Source: Candidatus Zipacnadia bacterium (GTDB lineage: Bacteria; Armatimonadota; Zipacnadia; Zipacnadales; UBA5352). Taken from it: 64,000 nucleotides of DNA. This document shows positions 1 to 8,932 of this stretch, one piece after another (position 1 is the stretch's first letter; the number at the start of each line of letters is the position of its first letter). A program made the position numbers and the translations under genes. The stretch is taken from positions 124,001 to 188,000 of the forward strand of contig JALGSU010000008.1 of assembly GCA_029821735.1 (NCBI GenBank), given 5' to 3'. The notes beneath the pieces are model-generated. The model had not been told where the DNA came from. It searched no databases and was given only the letters and a program-made list of their open reading frames with translations.

Positions 1-21
1 TCGCCATCATGCGGGAGTCCA

Positions 22-44
22 GTCCCGGCCCGATGGGCCGGGAC
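22..44. other. perfect 10-bp hairpin
   Basis: Positions 22-31 and 35-44 are exact reverse complements around a 3-base loop. No run of T follows on either strand, so this is not a clear intrinsic terminator. On the minus strand it lies downstream of the mini-ORF at 66-110, which is where an attenuator hairpin would sit. Confidence 0.5.
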
Positions 45-65
45 GCGCTGCCCCTCGGGTTGTCT

Positions 66-110
66 TTAGCTCCACAGGCTCCAGACGTGCATGCCGGTGA
101 AGATGGTCAT
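66..110 (-). CDS. possible 14-residue leader peptide with two Trp codons
   Basis: The minus strand reads a 14-codon ORF, MTIFTGMHVWSLWS, with two Trp codons near its end. A short AAGGGG tract lies just upstream of the ATG and the perfect hairpin at 22-44 lies downstream. The layout resembles an amino-acid-biosynthesis attenuator leader whose structural gene would lie beyond the left edge. No target gene is visible and small ORFs arise by chance, so this is a weak call. Confidence 0.2.
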   Translation of the reverse strand: MTIFTGMHVWSLWS

Positions 111-214
111 GGGGCCCCTTACACCGCGCTGGAGGTCCGCCTGCGGGGGGTAACAGTCCGTCGCCTGACGAGACCCATCCTGCGCTTACCGGGTTGCCTG
201 TACGGAACCACCGT

Positions 215-220
215 AGTATA
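215..220 (-). promoter_or_regulatory. possible minus-strand -10 box
   Basis: The minus strand reads TATACT here, about 100 bases upstream of the Trp-containing mini-ORF. There is no convincing -35 box 16-18 bases further upstream. A transcript from here would run off the left edge of the window. Confidence 0.2.
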
Positions 221-287
221 CTTGCAGCGCTTGGAATAGCCTGTGGCGGCAGTGTGGACAGACCTGCATCAGCAGTAGGATCAGACC

Positions 288-1325
288 ATGGCAGCAGTGA
301 CTACACCTGTATCTGACCGCTGGTGGCACCGAGGGCTGACGCTCGCGGCGGGCTGCGTCATCGTGTGTTTCGGGTTGATCGCGACCAATCTGGTGCTCTA
401 CGAACGCGAACTTGCGGCCGTGACGCCGGCTGCCAATACCGTGCGAGCCGGGGTCATCGCGGGCCCGCTGCAGGCTCGGGTGCGCGGCGGGCGGGCATCG
501 GCGGCTGGCGCATCAGACGGGACCCCGGCCGCCTCACAGCCGCGCGGGGAACTGGCACGCGGTGTGGCGCGTCTCAAAGGGCAACTGCAGGCTGTGGCCG
601 AGGGCCGACGCATCGACGATGTGGCCTGCGTCGCGGTGGCCGATCTGGCCAGGGCGCTCGGTGGAGAGCTTGATCAGGCGACACCCGATGGCCCGGCGAC
701 GATATTGTGCGATGCGGGCATGATCGAGATCGCGCCCGGGACCCAGGCGGCGCGCGTGAACTACGCGTCACTCGCTCTGACACAGGCTCCGGTGGCCATC
801 GACGGGCAGCTATATGTGCCCGTGCGATCGCTCGAGCAGATGGCGGGGCTTCAGGTCACCTGGGATGAGAAGTCCCGACGGTTCCAACTCGCCCACGGGG
901 ATTCACGAGTTGAGGTCGTGATCCTCGAAGACCAGTTCGAGATCGAGATCGACCGCTCGGACAGGACGCTGCAGATTCGGTATCTCGGCCAGGCAATCGC
1001 GACCTGGAAGTGCTGCGTCGCCGAGGGCGGGAACACGCCGGTTGGCACCTTCCACATACAGAACAAGGCAGCTTGGGCGGCGTGGCGATCATACTCCGGG
1101 GAGCACATACCCGGTGGCAGCAGGCGGAACCCGCTCGGGGCCCGATGGCTGGGGACGACCGCACGAGGGCGCGAGACTGGTCGGGCTATTGGCATCCACG
1201 GCACCAACCAGCCGTCCTCCATCGGCACGCGAATCTCCGGTGGCTGCGTAAGATTGACAAACGCGCACTCGATCGAGATGTTCAACACAATACCGGTCGG
1301 CACACGCGTGATAGTCCACGAGTGA
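288..1325 (+). CDS. membrane-anchored L,D-transpeptidase (YkuD) with stalk domain
   Basis: 345 residues. It likely forms L,D cross-links in peptidoglycan or attaches proteins to it, acting outside the cytoplasmic membrane. A hydrophobic anchor lies at about residues 16-38. A copper-amine-oxidase-like stalk domain follows at about 105-205, with the typical pattern 'yVPVRSLEQMAG...W'. The YkuD domain occupies about 215-345. Its catalytic signature is complete: His304 in IHGTNQ, then SGGCVRL with nucleophile Cys320. The ATG at 288 is preceded by a weak AGGA. The stop overlaps the ribosome-binding site of acpS, so the two genes are probably cotranscribed. The domain assignment is firm; the exact substrate is unknown. 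Confidence 0.9.
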   Translation: MAAVTTPVSDRWWHRGLTLAAGCVIVCFGLIATNLVLYERELAAVTPAANTVRAGVIAGPLQARVRGGRASAAGASDGTPAASQPRGELARGVARLKGQLQAVAEGRRIDDVACVAVADLARALGGELDQATPDGPATILCDAGMIEIAPGTQAARVNYASLALTQAPVAIDGQLYVPVRSLEQMAGLQVTWDEKSRRFQLAHGDSRVEVVILEDQFEIEIDRSDRTLQIRYLGQAIATWKCCVAEGGNTPVGTFHIQNKAAWAAWRSYSGEHIPGGSRRNPLGARWLGTTARGRETGRAIGIHGTNQPSSIGTRISGGCVRLTNAHSIEMFNTIPVGTRVIVHE

Positions 1326-1333
1326 GGAAATGC

Positions 1334-1723
1334 ATGATTCTCGGTCTTGGCACAGACATAGTCTCCGTGGAACGCGTCATGCGGCTGCGGACCGCGCATG
1401 GCGACCGCTTCCTGAGCCGGGTCTTCACCCAGCGCGAGATCGACACGGCGGGCTCGCGGGCGCAGATGGACGAGCGCCTGGCCACGCGCTTCGCCGCCAA
1501 AGAAGCCACCATGAAGGCGCTCGGCACGGGCTGGCGTGAGGGCATCCACTTCACGCAGATCGAGGTCCGCAAACACCCAAGCGGGCGCCCTGAGATCGTC
1601 CTCAGCGGTAACGCGCTCGGGCGAGCCGAAGCGCTTGGGGCCACCGGTGTCCACGTGTCCCTGTCCCACGAAGCCGATAAGGCGATGGCCGTAGTCATCA
1701 TCGAAGGTGAGCCAGGAGAGTGA
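1334..1723 (+). CDS. acpS: holo-[acyl-carrier-protein] synthase
   Basis: 129 residues, the usual AcpS length. It transfers 4'-phosphopantetheine from CoA to the serine of acyl carrier protein in the cytoplasm. The start MILGLGTDIVSVERV carries the Mg-binding Asp8, and the second family motif RFAAKEATMKA supplies the catalytic Glu and Lys. The C-terminal LSHEADKAMA strand is typical. I chose ATG 1334 because GAGGA at 1324-1328 lies five bases upstream and the protein then starts exactly at the family N-terminus. The frame stays open far upstream, but that part overlaps the transpeptidase gene and is not conserved-looking. Confidence 0.95.
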   Translation: MILGLGTDIVSVERVMRLRTAHGDRFLSRVFTQREIDTAGSRAQMDERLATRFAAKEATMKALGTGWREGIHFTQIEVRKHPSGRPEIVLSGNALGRAEALGATGVHVSLSHEADKAMAVVIIEGEPGE

Positions 1724-1774
1724 CCGTGGAACGGACCAGTCGCGGGCTCGCCTCGGCGAGGACGGTCGCTGACC

Positions 1775-2851
1775 ATGCGCCTGCTTGACCGCCATGTTCT
1801 GGCCCACCTGGTCGTGCCCTTCCTCATTGGCATCCTCTTGTTCATGCTCATCCTGCTCGGCGAAGTTGCCTATCATATTGGCTCGACCATAGTGGGCGGA
1901 CGCGTGTCGGCGTTGCTCATCATCAAGTACCTGCTGCTTCGCGCTCCTCGGGCCATCGTCTGGTCGCTGCCCTTCGGGTCGCTGCTCGGAGTGGCAATGG
2001 CTGTCAGCGGGTTGGCCCACCATGGTGAACTCACGGCGATCCGCAGCGCAGGCGTATCGATGCCACGCCTGTGCGCCAGTGCAATCGCGATCGGCGCCCT
2101 GGCAAGCGTTCTGGGCATCGGTATGAACGCGCTCGTGGTGCCGTCAGCGATGCGGGAGGCCCAGGCGGCGCTCACCGAGATGATGATGACCCAGCCGGTT
2201 GCGGACGAGGCCTATGATCAGTTCTTCCGCGACGAGCAGGGCAGATTCTACTACGTGGCTGAGATGCTGCCGGCTGAGAACCTCCTGCGCCGGGTCATGA
2301 TATGGGACCGCGACAGCGAGGGACGCTTGCGCACCATAACCAGCGCCGAGCGCGCGGGCATGAGCGGCACCATCTGGACATTGCGCGACGGCAGCGTCGC
2401 CCGCCTCGACGAGCGAGGCCAGATCGATGGCCGCGTCGAGAAGTTCTCCACCAAGACCATCGAGCTCTCCCGGGCGCTGCAGCACTACTACTCCGAGCAA
2501 CGCACGCCCGCGGAGATGGCACCGCACGAGTTGCAGGAACTCATCACCGTCCGACAGGCAACTGGCGGCGACACCCAGCGCCTCGAGGTCTATCTGCACT
2601 TCAAATACTCGATCCCGCTCGCGTGCCTGGTCTTCGTTCTGATCGCGGCGCCGCTGGCCCACCGGTACTCACGACACGGCACTTATACGGGCGTGGTGCT
2701 GGCGATTGTTATAGTCTTTCTCTACAACGGCGTTCGCTCGTGGACACTGGCATTCGGCTTGGCTGGCACCCTCTCGCCGGTATTCGCGGGATGGTCCCCG
2801 GATGTGCTGTTTGGGATTGTCGGACTCTTGCTGCTGCTGCGGGAACGGTAG
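1775..2851 (+). CDS. LptF/LptG family permease
   Basis: 358 residues. Inner-membrane subunit of the LptBFG lipopolysaccharide exporter. The fold is as expected: three N-terminal membrane helices (about 13-33, 55-75, 97-120), a periplasmic jellyroll-like region (about 130-270), and three C-terminal helices (about 272-292, 300-320, 330-355). The opening MRLLDRHVLAHLVVPF and the AIRSAGVSMPRL loop match the YjgP/YjgQ family. Only one member is encoded here; its usual partner and LptB must be elsewhere. I cannot decide between LptF and LptG. Its presence supports a diderm envelope. Confidence 0.88.
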   Translation: MRLLDRHVLAHLVVPFLIGILLFMLILLGEVAYHIGSTIVGGRVSALLIIKYLLLRAPRAIVWSLPFGSLLGVAMAVSGLAHHGELTAIRSAGVSMPRLCASAIAIGALASVLGIGMNALVVPSAMREAQAALTEMMMTQPVADEAYDQFFRDEQGRFYYVAEMLPAENLLRRVMIWDRDSEGRLRTITSAERAGMSGTIWTLRDGSVARLDERGQIDGRVEKFSTKTIELSRALQHYYSEQRTPAEMAPHELQELITVRQATGGDTQRLEVYLHFKYSIPLACLVFVLIAAPLAHRYSRHGTYTGVVLAIVIVFLYNGVRSWTLAFGLAGTLSPVFAGWSPDVLFGIVGLLLLLRER

Positions 2852-2924
2852 AGGGCGCCAGTCCCGAACGGCGAAATGGGCAACTCCGCCTCGCAGGACA
2901 CCACAATCGGAGATGCAACCGAGT

Positions 2925-3800
2925 ATGCATGTCGAACTTAAAGCCGGAGAACTGACCGCAGTTGTCGGCGACAACGAGGCCCACGACGGGCATCGGGCGG
3001 GCTACAACGGCGTGCACAGTCTCACCAGTGCGCACTGTCCAGACAATCTCTTCGCCGATGACCTGGCCGGGCTGAACTTGGAGCATCTGCTCGATGGGCG
3101 CGATATGCCAGATGTCGACGTCTACTTCGAGCCCCGACGTCAGCCGATGGAGCTCGAGCACCTCGGGCCACGCGCAGCGCAGCTTCACCAGATGACGACG
3201 CCCACACTCAAGGTGCAGAGCCTCACCACTTTCACGCTCAGCCCGCCACACTACCTGGACATGGAGTTCCGGCTGGTCCTGCGCGAGGACGCACTGCGCT
3301 ATGATTATCTGGCCTGCTTCTGGGCGAGCTACATGCGAGCCCCACACGACCGGGCGATGTACTTCCTCGGCAGACCCCGCGAGCAGACCATGGGCGAGGG
3401 CTGGCAGAGACTCATGACGCGTGAACATAATGACCAGAGCACCGTCTGCCATGTAGGGCGCACACCTGAACTGGAAAACGAGATGATCTCACGAGACAGC
3501 CTGGCCTACAACTACTCACGGTTGGGCTTCACGCGACCGTTGTGGTATGGCCGCCGTGGAACAATGGTATATGCGCTGATGTTTGACCTTACGGATGAGG
3601 TGCGCTTCACCCATTCACCCACCGGCGGCGGCACGACGGACGCTGGGCCCAACCCGGCGTGGGATTTTCAGTTGGTCGTCCCTGACTGCACCGTGGATCA
3701 CGAATACGTCCTGCACGCTCGGGTAATCTACAAGCCCTACGTTAACGAGAAAGACATTATTGCGGAGTATGAGAGCTGGGATCCGCTGCTGGTTGAATGA
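2925..3800 (+). CDS. conserved hypothetical protein
   Basis: About 291 residues, soluble, with no signal peptide or membrane segment. The sequence is rich in aromatic and acidic residues and has beta-rich stretches (about 100-135 and 215-270), as in carbohydrate-associated beta-sandwich proteins, but I do not recognise the family. A GGAG at 2909-2912 precedes ATG 2925; ATG 2913 in the same frame is an alternative start. The gene sits 21 bases upstream of the aldolase gene and is probably in one transcript with it, hinting at a role in sugar catabolism (inference only). Confidence 0.7.
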   Translation: MHVELKAGELTAVVGDNEAHDGHRAGYNGVHSLTSAHCPDNLFADDLAGLNLEHLLDGRDMPDVDVYFEPRRQPMELEHLGPRAAQLHQMTTPTLKVQSLTTFTLSPPHYLDMEFRLVLREDALRYDYLACFWASYMRAPHDRAMYFLGRPREQTMGEGWQRLMTREHNDQSTVCHVGRTPELENEMISRDSLAYNYSRLGFTRPLWYGRRGTMVYALMFDLTDEVRFTHSPTGGGTTDAGPNPAWDFQLVVPDCTVDHEYVLHARVIYKPYVNEKDIIAEYESWDPLLVE

Positions 3801-3824
3801 GCGGCACCGGGAGGCCGATCTGTG

Positions 3825-4649
3825 ATGGAAGGCCATTGGATACGACTCAACCGCCTGTTCGCGGACGGCAAGCGAGCGGTCATCGTCGCCGCTGATCATG
3901 GCGCGTTCGTCGGGCCCATCGACGGCATCCTCGATCTGCCGGCAGCCGTGGAACAGTGGCGCGAAGCCGACGCCATCCTTCTCACGCCCGGCATGCTGCG
4001 CAGTTGCGGCCACGCCTTCAGTTACCGCGGAGCGCCGATGGCCATTCTGCGACTCGACTGGAGCAGCGTCTTTGGTGGCGGCTGGGGCTTCGAAGGCGCT
4101 CACCCTACCCGCATCACCACACCCGAAGCGGCCCTGTCGATGGGCGCGGATATGGGCATGGCAACTTTCACGCTCACGATGTCCGACGAGCGCATTGACC
4201 GCGAGAATATCGAGCACTTCGCCAAACTCGTGGCCGCGAAACGCCTCTGTGGTCTGCCGCTGATCGGGGAACTCTACCCGGTCCACGCGAACGAGATGAG
4301 CGCGGACGAGCTGTTCCAATTCGTCCACACCGGCTGCCGAGTCCTCGCCGAACTCGGCGCCGATGTCATCAAGACATACTTCACCGGCGAACGTTTCGCC
4401 GAGACGGTGGAGGCGTGCCCAACGCCCATCTTGGTGCTCGGCGCCGAGAAGATGCCCACCGAGGCGGACGCGCTGCAGATGGCTGCGCGTGCCACGCTCG
4501 CTGGCGCGCGTGGCGTGGTCTTCGGGCGCAATGTCTTCCAGTCACGCGATCCGCAGGCCATGATCGCAGCGCTGCGGGCTGTCGTCAAAGACGGGGCCGA
4601 CCCCGATGAGGCGGCCGTTGCTGCCGGCGTTCGCGGGCCATCCGAATAG
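3825..4649 (+). CDS. class I aldolase of the DeoC/LsrF/FbaB type
   Basis: About 274 residues, TIM-barrel aldolase. Family members cleave phosphorylated sugars through a Schiff base. The segment KRAVIVAADHGAFVGPIDG matches the N-terminal strand of LsrF/FbaB proteins. DVIKTYFTG places the Schiff-base lysine near residue 182, and GVVFGRNVFQ near the C-terminus forms the phosphate-binding loop. GGGAGG at 3809-3814 serves either GTG 3822 or ATG 3825. The stop lies 26 bases before the deacetylase gene. The exact sugar phosphate cannot be read from sequence. Confidence 0.82.
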   Translation: MEGHWIRLNRLFADGKRAVIVAADHGAFVGPIDGILDLPAAVEQWREADAILLTPGMLRSCGHAFSYRGAPMAILRLDWSSVFGGGWGFEGAHPTRITTPEAALSMGADMGMATFTLTMSDERIDRENIEHFAKLVAAKRLCGLPLIGELYPVHANEMSADELFQFVHTGCRVLAELGADVIKTYFTGERFAETVEACPTPILVLGAEKMPTEADALQMAARATLAGARGVVFGRNVFQSRDPQAMIAALRAVVKDGADPDEAAVAAGVRGPSE

Positions 4650-4675
4650 TCACCGCCACCGAGTCCCGGAAAGTG

Positions 4676-6097
4676 ATGCGCCGCAAATCTATGACCAGAG
4701 CAATCGCCTGCACCATATATTTGATCCTGACCGTCACATGCCTTCACGCTGATGACGGTCCGCCGCTGTCACATCTGGATCCCCACCTGGCCGCTGCGAC
4801 CATGTCCCATATGGGCGCTCACCCGGAGGGACTGCCACCGGCAGCGCTCCTAGTGGCCCTCGGCAACGGCGTAGATGGGGTGCTCAAGGGCGTGCAGTTG
4901 GCTGATGAAGCGCGACTGATCGACGCGCTTACCCGCGCCGACCTGCACCAGCAGATACTGCGCGTCGGTGTTGGTCGATCCCCGAGAGCTCGCGCGGCAC
5001 TGATCAAGATCCAGGCCGGGGATCGCGCCGGCGGCAGTTTCAGTATCGCGCACACCAACGAGGACGCTGCCCGCGGGCTGGCCGCTGCTTTCGCGAGCCC
5101 CCTGCAACTGTCTCACGTTGACCTGTGGACGGTCGTCCCCGGAGCCACCATGGTCGGCGACCAGCAGGAAAACCTCCCGATCTTCTCGGTATCGACCTCA
5201 CGCTGGGCCTTCGAAGAGGCAGACGCGCGGGCCGAAACACCAAGCGAGTTGCTCAACCACCTCAGCGGCGTGCGCTACAGCCCGATCCTGCTCGAATACG
5301 CGACTGATGCTGAAGCCGCGGCCAATCTCCCGCGATCGGCAGTGACCCAGCCAGCGCTCGCGGATGATTGGGCCTCCCTGCTCGACGAGGCCAACAGCTT
5401 CCGCACAAAATCCCTGATAGCGTCACAGACAAGCGTTAGCGCGATCTTCACTGGCAATCGTGACCGTCCCGAGGTCGCGTTGACCATCGACGATGGCCCG
5501 CATCCGATGGTCACCCCACTGATGCTCGACATACTGGCCCGTGAGGGCGTCAAGGCCACGTTCTTCGTGGTCGGTCAGAAGTGCGAACAGTACCCCGGCC
5601 TGGTGCGGATGATCGCACGCGCGGGGCACGAACTGGCCAACCATGCATACTCGAACCGGCGACTGAGTGTCCTGCCCGCCGATGAGGCGTGGGCCGAAGT
5701 CGCTGCGTGCCAGCAAATCGTCGAGCGTCTCACCGGCCAGCAGATGCGCTACTATCGTCCGCCCGGCGGCCGCTGCTCGCCGCACGGACTCCGAGCCGTG
5801 GCGTCGCTGGGCTACACCGTCGCGCTGTGGTCGCGCAATACCGGGGATTGGCGTAAACCGGCACCCGAGGTCATCTGCCACAACGCCACTGCGGGCCTGA
5901 TGGCGGGGGATATCATCCTCATGCACCAGGGCGAGATGTGCTCCGTTCGGGCGTTGCCTCAGATCATTGAGCGCACCCGCGCGATAGGTCTCGAGCCGGT
6001 AACGCTTGCTCAGATGGGCAGCAATGGCGGCACCGTCAGCGATCTTCCCGAGCAAGTTTGCTCAATCGTTAATGGCGAGATGCTGGGCGAGGAGTGA
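4676..6097 (+). CDS. secreted polysaccharide deacetylase (NodB domain) with unknown N-terminal domain
   Basis: About 473 residues. A signal peptide at residues 1-28 suggests export. Residues about 30-245 form a domain I cannot assign. The NodB deacetylase domain follows (about 262-450) with the family motifs TIDDGPH (catalytic Asp and metal Asp), HELANHAYSN (metal histidines), YRPPGGRCS and LWSRNTGDW. The last motif reads ILMHQ rather than the usual L-H-D/S, a variation. It probably removes N- or O-acetyl groups from an extracellular glycan such as peptidoglycan or a polysaccharide. ATG 4676 follows a short GGA; an in-frame ATG at 4691 is an alternative start. Confidence 0.87.
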   Translation: MRRKSMTRAIACTIYLILTVTCLHADDGPPLSHLDPHLAAATMSHMGAHPEGLPPAALLVALGNGVDGVLKGVQLADEARLIDALTRADLHQQILRVGVGRSPRARAALIKIQAGDRAGGSFSIAHTNEDAARGLAAAFASPLQLSHVDLWTVVPGATMVGDQQENLPIFSVSTSRWAFEEADARAETPSELLNHLSGVRYSPILLEYATDAEAAANLPRSAVTQPALADDWASLLDEANSFRTKSLIASQTSVSAIFTGNRDRPEVALTIDDGPHPMVTPLMLDILAREGVKATFFVVGQKCEQYPGLVRMIARAGHELANHAYSNRRLSVLPADEAWAEVAACQQIVERLTGQQMRYYRPPGGRCSPHGLRAVASLGYTVALWSRNTGDWRKPAPEVICHNATAGLMAGDIILMHQGEMCSVRALPQIIERTRAIGLEPVTLAQMGSNGGTVSDLPEQVCSIVNGEMLGEE

Positions 6098-6105
6098 TCC
6101 AGGCC

Positions 6106-6942
6106 ATGAAGACCGCGCTGAACGTGGCGACCGTCAGCCAGGATCTGAGTTTCGAGGACTTCGTGCAAGTGACCGGCGAGGCCGGCTTCGATGGTATAGA
6201 GCTAATCGTCCCCAACCAGATGATGGACTACGCTATGGAGAAGGGCGTCGACGGCGTGAAGGCACTCCTCGACGACGCCGGAGTGCAACTCTCCCACTTC
6301 TTCCCGGGCCTGCCGGTCATGGCCTCGCGGGAGGCCTTCGAGGAAGCTATCGAGCCGACGCGCGAGAAGCTGGAGGTGGCTGCCGAACTCGGCATGGAGC
6401 ACGTCGGGGTGTGGATCCCTCCGTATACAGATCGCCCCGTGTCAGAGGCGAGGGCAGATCTCGCCGCTCGCGTCCGTGATGCGGCGCAGTTGGTCGGCGA
6501 GCATGATCTAAGCCTGACAGTCGAGTTCATCGGCACCATGCGCGAGCAGCCGATGGTGGTCAGCACGCTGGCGGACGTGCTCGAGATCATAGAGGTGGCG
6601 GGGGAGAGCAACGTTGCCGCAGTGGTCGACCTCTTCCACTTCTACACGGGCGAGTCTGATATGGCCGACCTCCGGGCAATGCCGCTTGAGCTGCTCGGCA
6701 TCATCCACATGAACGATGCCCCCGCCGGTGACGCGCAACGGCTCAAGGACGCCGATCGTGTTCTGCCCGGCCAGGGCGTGATCCCGGTCGTCGAGATGCT
6801 GCGCATCTGCGTGGAGAAGGGCTACGATGGCTGGCTGTCACTCGAGTTGTTCGGCGAGCCACTCCGCCAGATGGATCCCCGGAAGGCCGCTGAGATGGGA
6901 CACAAAGCGATCGACCGCGTGCTGGAGGAGACAACGGCTTAG
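6106..6942 (+). CDS. sugar phosphate isomerase/epimerase (hydroxypyruvate-isomerase-like)
   Basis: 278 residues, AP-endonuclease-2-type TIM barrel. Metal-ligand positions of the family are visible: the Glu in LTVEFIG, VVDLFHFY with Asp and His, the His in IIHMND, and LSLELFGEP with the last Glu. Such enzymes isomerise or epimerise sugars or hydroxypyruvate in the cytoplasm. GAGGAG at 6089-6094 lies eleven bases before ATG 6106. It is the last gene of the plus-strand run and converges with the metallo-beta-lactamase gene only 6 bases away. Confidence 0.85.
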   Translation: MKTALNVATVSQDLSFEDFVQVTGEAGFDGIELIVPNQMMDYAMEKGVDGVKALLDDAGVQLSHFFPGLPVMASREAFEEAIEPTREKLEVAAELGMEHVGVWIPPYTDRPVSEARADLAARVRDAAQLVGEHDLSLTVEFIGTMREQPMVVSTLADVLEIIEVAGESNVAAVVDLFHFYTGESDMADLRAMPLELLGIIHMNDAPAGDAQRLKDADRVLPGQGVIPVVEMLRICVEKGYDGWLSLELFGEPLRQMDPRKAAEMGHKAIDRVLEETTA

Positions 6943-6948
6943 CGCCGC

Positions 6949-7800
6949 CTACAGCTCAACCACGGTTCCCTCCAAGCCAAAGATAATCTCGCCGTCGTAG
7001 ATCTCGGCCATCTCCGCCACGGCCGCATCGCGCGCAGCAACCAGACTGCCTGTGAGGTGGATCAGCACCAGCCGACGCGCGCCGGCATCGCGGGCCGCGG
7101 CGGCGGCGTCAAGCGTGCCCCAGATGCACGTGCGCATCTCCGAATGGATTTTCTCCTGCTGCAGCGGGCAGTTCGCTACCAGCGTGTCAACCCCCGCGAC
7201 CAGTTCGGTAACCGGCGCGCAGGTCTGCGTGTCACCCGTGAAACCCACGCTCCCTCCATCCCAGTCGAAGCGCCAGGCAAGTGAGGTCAGCCACGGTTCG
7301 ACGTGTTCCGCAGACGAGCAGCGCGCAGTCCAGGCGCCCGCCTCCACAACATCCCCCGGCGCTACATCATGCACATCAAACTCCGGCGCGGGACGCGGCA
7401 GCGATCCGCCGCGCTCCAAGTGGCAACGGTGGCTGGCGACGTGACCGATCCGCGCTGCGATGTCGTCAGCAAAAACGCCGTCTGCTCCGAAGAGCTTGTG
7501 GGTCATCTCCTCCGTCGGAGGCGGGCCCACCACGCGCAGCGGCGCCTGCGTGCCGGTGCAGTGATCCCAGCGCACCAGTTGCAGGCACGGGTAGTCGGCG
7601 TTGTGGTCGGAGTGGTGGTGCGTGAAAAACAGCCAGTCCACGTCAAGGGGCGTGAAGCCAGCGGTGAAGAGCTTCCAGGTCGCTGCCGGGCCGCAGTCGA
7701 CCATGATGAGTTCGTCGCCCAGTTCCATCGCACATGAAGTGCCAAAGAGTTCGGGGGACGGGCTCGGGGTACCGCCGCAAAGCACGTGCAGAGCTGGCAT
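6949..7800 (-). CDS. metallo-beta-lactamase fold hydrolase (RNase Z/arylsulfatase-like)
   Basis: 283 residues. The zinc motif FFTHHHSDHNADYP is intact and later metal ligands are visible in SSAEHVEP, VGFTGDTQ and LVLIHLTG. This layout (short N-terminal GGGTPSPS segment, substrate entrance loops) is that of the RNase Z/AtsA subgroup, which act as phosphodiesterases or sulfatases. I chose ATG 7800 because AGGAG lies ten bases upstream on the minus strand and translation begins MPALHVLCGG; a longer TTG start at 7836 lacks a good site. True substrate unknown. Confidence 0.85.
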   Translation of the reverse strand: MPALHVLCGGTPSPSPELFGTSCAMELGDELIMVDCGPAATWKLFTAGFTPLDVDWLFFTHHHSDHNADYPCLQLVRWDHCTGTQAPLRVVGPPPTEEMTHKLFGADGVFADDIAARIGHVASHRCHLERGGSLPRPAPEFDVHDVAPGDVVEAGAWTARCSSAEHVEPWLTSLAWRFDWDGGSVGFTGDTQTCAPVTELVAGVDTLVANCPLQQEKIHSEMRTCIWGTLDAAAAARDAGARRLVLIHLTGSLVAARDAAVAEMAEIYDGEIIFGLEGTVVEL

Positions 7801-7858
7801 GATGGCGTCACTCCTGTTTGGTGAGACATCCTTCAATATGGAGGAGCCGGGGCATCGT

Positions 7859-8914
7859 TCAGAACTCCGGGAAACCCGACGGGAGCTTCGCGTCCATCCA
7901 CGCCCGCCGCGCGAACCGGTCCGTCATGCCGGCGACGTAGTCACACACCGCGCGCGCCCTCATCTGTGGGAAGCCGGGGACTGAGCCGATGTGGCGCAGA
8001 TACTCGTCGTCGTTGGTCATGTAGACATCGAAGAGCCCCTCGATGACCCCGAAAACCTGCTCCCGCGCGCGCACCAGTGGGGGCCCGAGATAGATACGCT
8101 CAAACAGGAAATCCTTCAGTTCGTCCATCGCAGCCGTCACATCGTCCGACATCGCAAGGTGCGGCTTCCCCTCGCTACTGGCGATGACGTCCTCGACCAT
8201 CGTGCCCACCCGGTCACTGTGCCTCTCGCCAAGCGCCTGCACCACCGCCGCAGGCAAGTCCGAGAGGCGCAGCAGCTTCGAGCGCAGGCAGTCGTCGAGG
8301 TCGTGGCAGAGGTAGGCAATGCGGTCGGAGATGCGAATGACCATGCCCTCAAGCGTCTCGGTGGCTTCGGGCAAGAGCGCGCTCTGAGTGTCGCGCGTTC
8401 CCTTCGGGTGACTGGCGATCCCCGACAGCGTTTCGCGCGTCAGGTTCAGGCCCTGCCCGTCGCGTTCGAGCGTTTCAAGCACGCGCACGCTGTGCAGAGC
8501 GTGCCCAAACCCGGCCTCGGGATCGTAGCGACGGTAGGCCTGATCCAGCGCCCACTCTCCCGCGTGCCCGAAGGGCGTGTGCCCCACGTCATGCCCCAGC
8601 GCCATCGCCTCGGTCAGGTCCTCGTTCAAGCGCAGAGCTTTGGATATCGTGCGGCCAATCTGCGAGACCTCAAGCGTGTGACTCAGGCGCGTGCGCAGGT
8701 GGTCTTCACGCGGGTAGACGAAGACCTGAGTCTTATGAGCGAGGCGGCGGAAGGCGCGGCACAAGTGGATGATCCGGTCGCGGTCACGCTGGAAGCACGT
8801 GCGCACCGGGTCAGGTTCATCGGCGCGCGCACGCCCCGCCGACTCCGCGGCGAGGCTCGCGTGCGGTGACAGCTGATTGCGCTCCAGTTCCTCCAGACGC
8901 TCGCGGATGGTCAT
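7859..8914 (-). CDS. dGTPase-like HD-domain triphosphohydrolase
   Basis: 351 residues. HD-superfamily protein of the deoxyguanosinetriphosphate triphosphohydrolase-like group, which removes tripolyphosphate from dNTPs. The motifs are clear: RRLAHKTQVFVYPREDH, TRLSHTLEVSQIGRTI with the first His, ALGHDVGHTPFGHAGE with the HD pair, and RISDRIAYLCHDLDD with the last Asp. A ribosome-binding GGAGG lies five bases before ATG 8914. It follows glyS by 18 bases on the same strand and is probably cotranscribed with glyQS. Confidence 0.9.
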   Translation of the reverse strand: MTIRERLEELERNQLSPHASLAAESAGRARADEPDPVRTCFQRDRDRIIHLCRAFRRLAHKTQVFVYPREDHLRTRLSHTLEVSQIGRTISKALRLNEDLTEAMALGHDVGHTPFGHAGEWALDQAYRRYDPEAGFGHALHSVRVLETLERDGQGLNLTRETLSGIASHPKGTRDTQSALLPEATETLEGMVIRISDRIAYLCHDLDDCLRSKLLRLSDLPAAVVQALGERHSDRVGTMVEDVIASSEGKPHLAMSDDVTAAMDELKDFLFERIYLGPPLVRAREQVFGVIEGLFDVYMTNDDEYLRHIGSVPGFPQMRARAVCDYVAGMTDRFARRAWMDAKLPSGFPEF

Positions 8915-8932
8915 GGCGCCCTCCGGTTCAGA

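Noticed and set aside
9..239. 76-codon plus-strand ORF at the left edge
   Set aside because: Composition is low in hydrophobic-core patterns, no ribosome-binding site, and it runs across the 22-44 hairpin. I see no family resemblance.
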